Source of the DNA: Steinernema hermaphroditum
Lineage: Eukaryota; Nematoda; Chromadorea; Rhabditida; Steinernematidae
DNA: 64,000 nucleotides
Direction of reading: 5' to 3'
Assembly (NCBI GenBank): GCA_030435675.1
Contig: CM059625.1
Span: 4,836,001 to 4,900,000 of the forward strand
Shown here piece by piece: positions 36,772-45,423 of this stretch. The first letter of the stretch is position 1. Each line of letters starts with the position of its first letter. The translations under genes and the position numbers were made by a program. The notes beneath the pieces are model-generated. The model worked only from the letters and a program-made list of their open reading frames with translations, ran no database searches and had not been told where the DNA came from.

Positions 36772-37918
36772 CTATAGACGATAGCCACGCCTGGATGGAT
36801 CTGTTTCTTGATATAGACGACGAGGAGATTTAGAACGAGAACGACCCCTAAACACAGCAAAATTACAAGCATAAAAATTTTAGACCTGAAACCTACCGCT
36901 TATAAGAATCACGCCGATCGCAGTGGCGACGGTCCCGCTTGTCAAAATCATGATCACGTCGGCTTCGATCGTAACGGTCATAATCGTTGCGAATTCGAAG
37001 GCGTTCCTCCTTGTGATGCCGACGACGGTCAGAACGACTTCCAGAGGTGCGTGGGTGTTGGTCCCGAGACGTCCGCTCGGTATCCGACTCATCACACGAG
37101 CAAATCTGATCTTCACCTTCACTACAGGAGCAGGAACAGCTGAAACATGATCACTAAATTAGAAACAACATACCACCAAGCCGAACTTACGGACTTGACG
37201 CGCGTGAAGCATTATTCGCTTCAGCAACCTTCTTCGCTAAGCTCATTTTAAGCGATTCGAACTCATCGTCCGAACCAAAATCATATTTTCCCAGATCATC
37301 GTCACCGCTTTCATCCTCTTCTTCTTCATATTTGTGAGCCTTACGATGAAATTCTTCTTCACCATCACAGTATTCAGATTCAATCACGTCGCTTGATCTC
37401 TTGATACCCTTCTTCTTACGGCCAAATTCATCAAACTCATCGTCTCTTTTTCGTGATATATATTCAACGTCTTGACGATCCATGTAACCACCGCCATAGC
37501 CAGTTCGGGCCTTACAGCTGCCAAATCTCTGTGCTTTGCAGACGTTGCAAGCCTTTCGACGTGCCCAATTCACATTGTTACACCTAAGAACAGAAAGAAA
37601 CATATGAATGCAAACAGCTGATTGACGAACTCCATGCACACCCAATCGTACGGTGAAAAAAATCCCTTCGATTGTTCTGCAGCATGCGGACCGATTCGGT
37701 TGACAGCATAAAGCTTCACACGCGGCTTTTCTAAACAGAGACGAAGAATGAAAAGCACACCAAATGATGGGCAAACCCTTTCCACAACTTCTGCATGATG
37801 TGTACGATTCTCTGTTGATAAATGCACATTTGGAATCAACGCACGCCCATTCATCTTCTTTCACAGCACGACGAGAAGCGGCTCCAGCCGATAAACTAGC
37901 GCCATCTTCAGAAGGCAT
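36772..37918 (-). CDS. ZRANB2-like RanBP2-type zinc-finger RS protein, intact copy A
   Basis: Minus-strand exons 37777-37918 (ATG 37916-37918), 37631-37730, 37191-37583, 36897-37139 and 36772-36847 join in phase to 317 aa (human ZRANB2 about 330). Two RanBP2-type fingers are intact: W-A-C-x4-C-x3-N-x6-C-x2-C in exon 1 (DEWACVDSKCAFINRE) and DWVCMECNNVNWARRKACNVC across exons 2 and 3. An acidic middle follows (EEEEDESGDDDLGKYDFGSD), then an Arg/Asp/Ser-rich tail (SDRRRHHKEERLR; RGRSRSKSPRR). Family role: a nuclear RNA-binding splicing factor whose fingers bind GGU-type single-stranded RNA and whose RS tail contacts spliceosomal proteins. It is the best preserved of three copies in this window and probably the functional one. 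Confidence 0.9.
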
Positions 37919-38525
37919 TGTGCTCTGGAGAGCAGCGGTCAAACAGCTGATTCGTTGACCTGAAACGAGCAGTTTATTTTGAAATGAAAGCGACAAAAAG
38001 ATTACATATACTACAGTTCGACAACTAAACGAGCGCAATATTTGATTCAGTAATTCTCTGATTGCAAGCAGAAGAACCGAGACAGACTGGAACTTTTCGC
38101 TGCGAGAACAAAACATTGGCGTTTGCTGAGTAAGCAGTGTGAGGAATTCTCTGTTCGTCTGTTTTCCCTTCACACCGATGCAACGGAACAGCCGTTTTTG
38201 TAGGGGTTCAATAAAAGCGAGTCGGACAATCCGTATAAATGCCCCCCGGAGTCAAAAATGTTAAGGCTCCGGGGAAGCATACTATCTTACTGCTATCTAT
38301 TCTCTGTCTATTCCGATACGCTGAGCATTTAGGCTCGTTAGAATGCCATCAAAAATACTACAAGCTTTGATGGTTAAACAATTTTTTGCTACTTTTTGCC
38401 CTACATTTTCTTGTTATCTATACGAGTTAGTCCGGAGTAAGGCCATAATCTAAATTGTTGATACTGTAGATACCTTAGACGGGCTACGTTTACCAATCAT
38501 GTACCAAAATCTGCCGATTGTTTCT
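37919..38525. repeat. Shared upstream block of the ZRANB2 copies (copy A)
   Basis: This sequence recurs at 41399-42010 and 47667-48156, each time directly upstream of a ZRANB2-like copy. Landmarks are the CTTTTCGCTGCGAGAACAAA region, AATAAAAGCGAGTCGGACAA, TATAAATGCC and a CCCCGGAG/CTCCGGGG hairpin. With the gene it makes a duplicated unit of about 1.8 kb. Similarity to copy B ends at 38525, and to copy C earlier, near CCCTACAT. Confidence 0.85.
38239..38280. other. Hairpin in ZRANB2 upstream block, copy A
   Basis: The arms CCCCGGAGTC and GGCTCCGGGG pair over 10 bp (one G-T) around an 11-nt loop, and ATGC/GCAT can extend the stem. It is 320 bp upstream of the copy A start and just after TATAAATG. 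Copies lie at 41725-41766 and 47990-48031. Confidence 0.7.
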
Positions 38526-38566
38526 CGCGGAACAAATCGGTGTTCCGCGCGTCCGACGGCATTTCT

Positions 38567-38584
38567 GTTCCGCGCGCGCGGAAC
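38567..38584. repeat. Perfect 18-bp palindrome
   Basis: GTTCCGCGCGCGCGGAAC is its own reverse complement. A second inverted repeat, GCGGAACA with TGTTCCGC, lies at 38528-38549. Together they form a GTTCCGC-rich cluster at the outer edge of the duplicated block. Confidence 0.8.
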
Positions 38585-38698
38585 AAGAGTATGAGCAGGC
38601 CTTTAGGATTTCTCTGTTCGTGTGATATATATACCGGTCAATCAACTTATGCAGTACTGAACGAAATATACCAAAAATACTAAATACTAAGTACACCA

Positions 38699-38764
38699 GA
38701 TGACTTGATGTATTTGGAGAGATTTTCGAAAATTCCGGCAGTGACGATCAATGCTACAGAAATC
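38699..38764. repeat. 66-bp direct repeat, left copy
   Basis: Starting GATGACTTGATGTATTTGG and ending GCTACAGAAATC, this matches 39594-39659 in the same orientation with one mismatch that I can see (GGCAG against GGTAG). More diverged similarity continues at 38996-39040 and 39723-39768. Confidence 0.9.
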
Positions 38765-38776
38765 TAGATTATCACA

Positions 38777-39300
38777 TTATACATGCAAAATAAAGTGGGA
38801 ACCGAAGCCCAGGACCATGCTGTTAAGAAGGCGAGACTGAACTTGATCTTCATGTGCATCGAGGAACTGCTGGTGATATACGAGAGAGAAAGCTCTTCTT
38901 TGACGGTGCATTCGACGATAGCGAGTTGATCGTTGTCTTGTTGTGTAGTTCATCCGACAGGACGCTGATAATGCAACGAATTCACGAAAGTCACTGTTGA
39001 ATGAGGTGCCTTGATCCGAAACATCGTTTCCAAGATTTAAATCTGAAAAGTTCTCGGTATAATGATGAACAAACAACAAAGTGCTTTATCAACGCCACGC
39101 ACCGAATGAAACAGATTGAGCTTCTGCAACTGGCGATTCGCGTTTGTTCTCCTCTTTCAGCTGAGTGTCGTTCACCACTGCAGCTGGCAGTCCAGCGGAC
39201 GGTATGTGATGGTGCCGCAATCTTAGGCTGCGAAGCAACACCATTTGATGGAAGATGAACATCATCAAAGTAATTCTCCTGCAATCGAATCTTATACAAT
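38777..39300 (-). CDS. Possible two-exon hypothetical gene or relic
   Basis: A reading frame with text such as NDTQLKEENKRESPVAEA ends at a GTGCGT donor near 39083. It joins in phase, through a TTTTCAG acceptor at about 39024, to a frame running to a stop at 38777. I recognise no family, and other frames are also open. It lies in the rearranged zone between ZRANB2 copies and shares its 3' part with the NDUFS8-fragment area, so it may be a relic. Confidence 0.25.
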
Positions 39301-39593
39301 CGCATTTTGCACAATAATTAATACCTTGAATCCGGCTGCAAGAATCGTGCGCAGAAACAATATAGATCCATAATTGTTCCAAACGCGTCGAGCCGGTTGG
39401 AATCGCTCTTAATCGGAAGCCAAACGCTTTTGACAATTACAGCGCCGCTGATGAAGACTGAGACGGCAATTAATCACCGTCTAAATCAATCCCAGTGAAC
39501 AACCAAAGGAATCTAAAATCTACAGTTGATACATGCTATGATAGTATATGCATACCGAAACCTGCAGCAGAAACCCTTTGATCTGCAGCACGA

Positions 39594-39659
39594 GATGACT
39601 TGATGTATTTGGAGAGATTTTCGAAAATTCCGGTAGTGACGATCAATGCTACAGAAATC
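39594..39659. repeat. 66-bp direct repeat, right copy
   Basis: Same-orientation copy of 38699-38764. The pair flanks 0.83 kb of DNA, consistent with local duplication or two insertions of the same fragment. Confidence 0.9.
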
Positions 39660-39783
39660 CAAAACGGTCCTAAATAACACTATGAACCCAACTGCTTATC
39701 TGCAAAAATCTAACCGTAGAGATGTTGAATGACGCACCTTGACCGAAACAACATTTCCAACATTGAGATCGTTCCACAAACAC

Positions 39784-39871
39784 CTGAGCGGGGCAGATAG
39801 GTTCGCACAGTTTGCAGGCAAGGCAGCGCTCCTCTCCGACCGGAAGACGATGCAGATGGCGACCCATAAAC
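39784..39871 (-). pseudogene. Single-exon fragment of NDUFS8 (complex I iron-sulfur subunit)
   Basis: An 88-nt segment between an acceptor (ATTTCAG) and a donor-like CAG|GTG encodes [20 protein letters not shown], matching the first 4Fe-4S motif (C-x2-C-x2-C-x3-C-P) of the TYKY/NDUFS8 subunit. The second 4Fe-4S motif and the N-terminal part of the protein are not found nearby on this strand. It is therefore most likely a relocated exon fragment rather than a working gene. In complete NDUFS8 this motif binds one of the N6 clusters in the electron path of mitochondrial complex I. Confidence 0.8.
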
Positions 39872-40000
39872 CTGAAATAAGAAAAAAATTACATCATATC
39901 CGGTAAACTTTCACTCCATCACGACAATTTATCACGCTTTTTACAATTTACACGATTTATTTATAATTTATCTACAATTTACACAATTTACACAATATTA

Positions 40001-40279
40001 TCACTCATGTTCTTCTGCGATAGGAGTGAGCACCGGATAGAATTTCTTCAGTTCGTCGAGACGGTAGAAGCAGGCGGTAGGCCAGTCGAGAGAGTCCATG
40101 AGATTTACAAGAACGGCGAACGGGAGGCGGTCACGGTTGAAATCATTTGGAGGTGGTGAGGGCGGCTGTACACTACCAGGCGCTTGCTCAAATAGAAGAC
40201 GCAGCTCGGCAGCAGTCTTCGTGGAGTCGGGAACGGGCGTTGAACCGGTCATCACACTGGCACTCATTGAAATGATCAT
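40001..40279 (-). CDS. Small hypothetical protein (92 aa)
   Basis: Intronless frame from ATG 40277-40279, with a second in-frame ATG four codons later, to TGA. It has balanced composition, a Pro-rich stretch (GSVQPPSPPPNDFNRDRLPF) and a C-terminal half that looks folded (VNLMDSLDWPTACFYRLDEL). No signal peptide or known motif is seen. The text is more protein-like than nearby frames but lies in the rearranged zone, so it may be a gene fragment. Confidence 0.45.
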   Translation of the reverse strand: MIISMSASVMTGSTPVPDSTKTAAELRLLFEQAPGSVQPPSPPPNDFNRDRLPFAVLVNLMDSLDWPTACFYRLDELKKFYPVLTPIAEEHE

Positions 40280-40560
40280 TCGAACAGGCTGACGCCGTTA
40301 AATAGCGACTTTCAGACAGTTTCTGTCTGGTTTTACTTTCGTGTCTGATTTTCGTCTGGTTGTCTACATTGCATGCGTCGACCAAAAAGGAGTGATTTAC
40401 TGCTCATTTTGCTATTCTCACTTAGTACAAAGGTGCCATAAGTGCACTTTTAGCGTAGTTCAAAACATTGAGGGAAATGGGCTTAAAGCACAAACGAAAA
40501 ACGTTCAGATTGTCTGAATAAACGGAACACGTCCTAGAACTCGCGATATCGATGGCGGCG

Positions 40561-41398
40561 AGGAGGTCTAGAACGAGAACGATAGAAAAATTACAAGCAT
40601 AACTATTTTAGACCAGGTAACTACCGCTTATAAGAATCACGACCACGCCCATCGCGGTGGCGATGATCTTTGGCGAGATTTCCGAAAGTTCCCCTAGAGA
40701 CGATCATTATTCGCTTTAGCAATCTTCTTCGCTAAGCTCATTTTAAGCGATTCGAACTCATCGTCCGAACCAAAATCATATTTTCCCAGATCATCGTCAC
40801 CGCTTTCATGCTCTTCTTCTTCATATTTGCGGGTCTTGCGGTGAAATTCATCTTCACCATCACTGTATTCGAATTCCATTACGCCGCTTGATCTCTTGAT
40901 GCCCTTATTCTTACGGCCAAATTAATCAAACTCATCATCTGTTTTTCGTGATATATATTCAACGTCCTGACGATCCATGTAACCACCGCTATAGCCTGTT
41001 CGAGCTTCAGTGCCGCAAATTTCTTTGCTTTGCATACGTTTCTACGCCCCAAATTCACATCATTGCACCTGAAAACAGAAAGCGAAATTATCAATATAAA
41101 CAGCTGATCTGCGTACTTAGTGCAGACCCAATCTTGCGGTGAAAATAACCCGTTCGACTTTTCAGCAACATTATTACCAATTTCTTGTCCTACACGTGGC
41201 TTTTCTAAAAAAAAGAGAAAGAAGAGCACACCAAATGACGGACAAACCCTTTCCACAACTTCTGCATGATGTGCATGTTTCTCTGTTGATATATGCACAT
41301 TTGGAATCAACGCACGCCCATTTACCTTCCTTCACAGCACGACGGGAAGAACTCAAAGCGACTGCGGCCGATGAGCTAGCGCCATCTTCAGAAGACAT
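40561..41398 (-). pseudogene. ZRANB2-like copy B, decayed
   Basis: Exon 1 (ATG 41396-41398) with the first zinc finger (KWACVDSKCAYINRETC) and most of exon 2 (AEKSNGLFSPQDWVC) survive. In exon 3 a small deletion removes the region of the paired cysteines of the second finger and shifts the frame. A stop (TAA at about 40924 on the minus strand) falls where copy A has GAA. Exon 4, the Arg/Asp-rich tail, is mostly deleted and only intron and edge pieces remain near 40580-40690. Divergence from copy A is clearly larger than between A and C, so this is the oldest duplicate. Confidence 0.88.
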
Positions 41399-42010
41399 TG
41401 AACGATTTCTGGCAACAGCAGTCAAACTGCAGATTCGTTGACCTGAAACGAGCAGTTTATTTTGAAATCAAAGCGTTGACAAAAAGATCACACCGACAAC
41501 AGTTCGACATCTAAACGAGCGCAATATCGGATTCAGTAATTCTCTGATTGCAGGCAGAAGAACCGAGACAGACTGGAACTTTTCGCTGCGAGAACAAAAC
41601 ATTGGCGTTTGTTGAGTAAGCAGTGTGAGGATTTCTCTGTTCGTCTGATTTCCCATCACACCGATGCAACGGAACAGCCGCTTTTGTAGGGGTTCAATAA
41701 AAGCGAGTCGGACAATCAGTATAAATGCCCCCCGGAGTCACAAATGTTAAGGCTCCGGGGAAGCATACTATCTCTTCTATCTGTTCTCTGTCTACTGCAA
41801 CGCGTTACGCATTTGAATTCGTGAAAATCCCTCAAAAATACTACAAGAATTGGGGGAAACAACATTTTTGCTACTCTTCGCCTTACATTTTCTTGTTATC
41901 TATACGAGTTAGTCCGGAGTAAGGCCATAATCTAAATTATTGATACGGTAGATACTTTACTCAGGCTACGTTTACCAATCGTTTACCAAAATCTGCCCGA
42001 TTGTTTCTCG
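41399..42010. repeat. Shared upstream block of the ZRANB2 copies (copy B)
   Basis: Homologous to 37919-38525, with scattered substitutions and small gaps; similarity ends at TGTTTCTCGG near 42010. It contains the hairpin at 41725-41766 with loop change AAAAATG to ACAAATG. Confidence 0.85.
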
Positions 42011-42497
42011 GAAAGCACACGTTTAAAAGCCTTTAAAAGCAATTGCGTCATAATTGCTGCAGGGAAATTATTAAGTTATTTGGGTAAAAATGTTCCTTTG
42101 GATAAATGTTTGATATAGTTCAATCGCACAATATCCAAATTGCGTTATGCTTTAGAGTTGAAGACAAAAACGTATTTATGAGTATCGGATGATAACTTTT
42201 TATCATAATGGTTCCTTAAAAGCTGAAGGCGTGTGTTCTATTTCGTCAATCGTACAATGTCCTCTTGCGAGCTTATAACACATGATGAAAAGTACCATAA
42301 TTTGACTTTTTAATTTATTTATTAATTTAAATTTTTCTGTGATATCATGACAAATTACTGCCGCATTCTCCATGAAAAGTTCCTTTTCAGCTCAAGAATC
42401 GAAGAAAAAAGCGAAAAAGAGGTTGAAAATTGGTGAAAATTGAGCGACAGAATGGTCCCGGAACGAATTGCCTGGTACGGCAAGTAAATTTGTCTCC

Positions 42498-42555
42498 GCG
42501 TCAAATCGTGCTCGCGGCAAATCATTCGCGTCAAATCGTTACTGCGTCAAATCGT
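42498..42555. repeat. Four tandem copies of a GCGTCAAATCGT motif
   Basis: Copies start at 42498, 42514 (degenerate, GCGGCAAATCAT), 42528 and 42544, that is about every 15 bp. They could be a short minisatellite or a cluster of protein-binding sites. They lie about 0.2 kb downstream of the 42769-44250 gene on its strand. Confidence 0.7.
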
Positions 42556-42570
42556 TACACACTCCAGTAA

Positions 42571-42716
42571 TAGAACGGATGTATTAAAACGAAAGAACAA
42601 ACTCAATATGGATATAAGAAGAGAGAGAGAAAAACAATAATGAGCGAGAAAGCTCAATAACAATCAACTCAGAAATCGTATTAGAACGAAAGACAAACTT
42701 AATATGGATATCAGTT
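42571..42716. repeat. Imperfect direct repeat of about 35 bp
   Basis: The segment around AACGAAAGAACAAACTCAAT (about 42577) recurs about 107 bp on as AACGAAAGACAAACTTAAT, each followed by ATGGATAT. It is a diverged tandem duplication in AT-rich DNA, with no coding potential. Confidence 0.55.
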
Positions 42717-42768
42717 GATAATGATAGCGAAGCACAACAGTGAGTGGCAAAACACAATAACGAAGACC

Positions 42769-44250
42769 TCAGAAATCATACGAGAAGTCTGGAGCGAACT
42801 GAGCATACGGTGCGTGGATCTGCTCCGTCTTGCCAACCGCTTCGTACCACCATCGTCGCTTGTAGGCGATCACGCAAACCAGCGCCACCAGCACGACCTA
42901 AACGTTGCGATCAGAACGCAGGAACTATGAACCGTATCCATACCGTAGTAATGACGACGATGAGTGAGGTTAGCAAGATAAATGTCGTCTCTTCCTGCAC
43001 CTAAAATCTCAAGGTCAACAAAATCGGATATTCCACAGTTCGCACCTCCTGCGAAACCGAGCTCGCAGGCAGCGGCGTCCTCCTCCATGGATTCTCGTTC
43101 GCGCAGGAAGTGGCGTTTGCCCGCTCTCCATCGCGCAGCTTGCAGAATTCCCAATCGCGGACGACGAAGACGGTACTTGGCGTGATATTCGTATGCCGGC
43201 AGCGAATTTCTTCGGATAAACCGGAGAGTGGGCTGAAGAAAGTGACGGATATGTTGGAGCGGACCTCGGAGCTTACACGATGGTTTGGGTATCACTCGAA
43301 TTGGTCTGGTACGTGGCAATGAGAGCTCCACCGGAAACGCTGATGCTGCTCGGCTTTGTGGGGAAACCCATCTCTTTGACACCGCCGCTCTTGTTCTGCA
43401 CAAGCGCCCAGAATCCGTCCATGCTCACGGACCAGATGCTGCTGTGCCCGTCCTTATCAGACGCATCGAAATAGAAGAACTAAAGGAGTGGTTAAGAAGC
43501 CGTTTTCCTTTCTCAACATGCCTTTTTGCTGTGTGGATCAGAGAACCATTTCATCTTGCCGAGAGTGGGCGAAATGGCCGTTCTCTTCTCCGCATCTTGG
43601 GAAATTCTATTTGGTTGAACGCTGGCGATCCCGTCGATCGAATAAACGTGCATATGGTAATACATCATACTCTTGGCATATATTAAGTACAGCAGTTTGT
43701 TGTAGCCGTCGTATAGAATATTAGTCTAAACAGAGCACTGATAACACAAATGGAAAACAGCGCAAAACGCACCACGCGCTTCAAAACGTGTTCAGGAGAG
43801 CGGAGGGTAATGTCGACCGCACCATCCAGGACGTTGGCCGAGTGGAAGCGATGTCCTGGATGCTTCTCCTTTGGAAACTCCAAAGATCTCACGAACATGA
43901 CTTGCTTGTTGTCGACATAGCCAAAGAAAAGCAATTTCATGGGCGCCGTCGAGCTTCCATACGGTTCGGTCAATGGGACAATCGAGGTCCAGTTACATAC
44001 AGATTTAGAAATCCTGGAATGGCTGAAACATTAAGAGATGAGAACTGGAGTCATACGTGGTGTTGCCATTAAGATTCATGCCACAAGTCCACTTCGAGAA
44101 GGGGGTTTCGAAAGTGATTCTGCACCCGGAAACTCCGACGACGAGCAACTGATTGGTTTTCAAGGCTTCCCCCATTACTGGGATCGCACTTTCTCCGAGA
44201 ACGCAACAAACAGCCAATATGGTGAGCGATGTATATAGATTCACTTGCAT
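42769..44250 (-). CDS. Type I membrane glycoprotein of unknown function (407 aa)
   Basis: Seven minus-strand exons join in phase: 44057-44250, 43773-44022, 43522-43725, 43277-43479, 43046-43232, 42944-43000, 42769-42897. ATG 44248-44250 lies one base after TGTTTTCAG, as in a trans-spliced start. Features: signal peptide (LYTSLTILAVCCVLGESA), a Cys-containing ectodomain with N-glycosylation sequons (NGNTT, NWTS, TNIT, NATS), strand-rich repeats such as LLFFGYVDNKQVMFV and SSIWSVSMDGFWALVQNKSG that look beta-propeller-like, one membrane helix (TFILLTSLIVVIT then VVLVALVCVIAY) and a 30-residue basic then Tyr-rich cytoplasmic tail (KRRWWYEAVGK, ending SYDF). Two caveats: exon 2 has three possible in-phase donors (ending 43773, 43779 or 43788), and the exon 3 donor appears to be GC (AAG|GCATGT). 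I recognise no family. Confidence 0.75.
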
Positions 44251-45423
44251 ACTGAAAACACAAGAGGGAGAAAAGTCAGCAGCAGAAGCACGCGTTTTCG
44301 CAAATGCAGGTTCACGAAAATACGTCACAACGGCTCCGGATTAGATGAAGCGCCAGTTGAAAGGGCCGAGGTAAGTTAATATAAACGGAACTGGTATTAT
44401 CACTTGGAAGGAAAACATGCCGACTCTAACAACGACAATCAATTAATCAATCCATGACGGTTTCGACTGGAATTATTCAAATCGGAACTTTTGATTGCTT
44501 GCACCAGGGACTGTTTTCTAACTCGGATCACAAAAATTTACTGACGTCGTTGTCCATAATCGGACAACTTTACTGTCCAAGACCAAAAAAAACTGAGCCC
44601 AAACGACTAAAAGAGAGCAACACAAGAAATCGAGAATTTGGAACAAAAGCAAAAGAATGTGACGAAAGGTCCCTGTCACGCCCTCGCAGTTCACTATGTT
44701 GCAGAGCTCGCCAAAAACAGACAAATACGTATCCTGCGTCCTCAAAATACTAAGCAACTGTCGCCAACGCGGGATCCTCTTTGCCCGCGACTTCCAAACA
44801 CATACGGTGGTACAACCACCACTATAACAATAAAAAGTTTCAACACCGGACAGAATAAAGAAACAGATCCGCGACGAGCGATACAAAAAAGCCGAGCTGG
44901 TAACAACAATTTACCTCAGCCAACGGCAACAACAATAATGGACAACACAAATACAGAAATTGGACAACACGATCCAAGAACAACAAGTCCGCTCGGTCAT
45001 GCACCACAACACTCAACCGATCACTGGAAGTCCACTCTCGAACTCTGCTGCTCTCGCGGTTTGCAGTCCGGAGTCTTGTCTAGATGATGTTCCAGAACCT
45101 TCTACGTCATGTAGAGACGTTGTTCCGCACGTAGACGTCTAATTCAGAATTGGCGCGGGATTCAAATCCCGCTGAAATACGGTGAATCCCGGACGCGCTG
45201 AAAGGACGCGACCGCTTGTCGCGACATTCCCCACTCACAAACAGAATTGGACAGGACACGTGATGTGATATGTAGAGGTACTGGAGGTCGTGGCAGCCTT
45301 TGCCGCGACAAAGAAGGGGAAGTCTATGAAGCACGGAGAATTCTCCTAGCGCGTTGGGACGTTCGTGTCAACACGCCGACGTTTGGCACTAGATGACGAG
45401 CGAGAGGCGTTTTTCTGGAGCGG
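44251..45423. other. Region between the membrane glycoprotein gene and ZRANB2 copy C
   Basis: Possible divergent promoter next to 44250. At 44540-45142 on the plus strand, coding-like text alternates between frames (IENLEQKQKNV; then DERYKKAELVTTIYLSQRQQ; then SNSAALAVCSPESCLDDVPE ending at TAA 45142). This would fit a coiled-coil gene relic broken by frameshifts, or unsolved small exons. I cannot name the family. Confidence 0.3.

Noticed and set aside
36880..37150. Hydrophobic ORFs over the ZRANB2 exon 4 region on both strands (also at 45505-45775)
   Set aside because: They are shadows of the Arg/Asp-rich coding frame, identical in both copies because the DNA is duplicated.
45155..45172. 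tRNA T-arm-like GCGGGATTCAAATCCCGC
   Set aside because: The loop is one base off the canonical T-arm, and no anticodon arm, D-arm or matching acceptor stem lies upstream. It is just a short palindrome.
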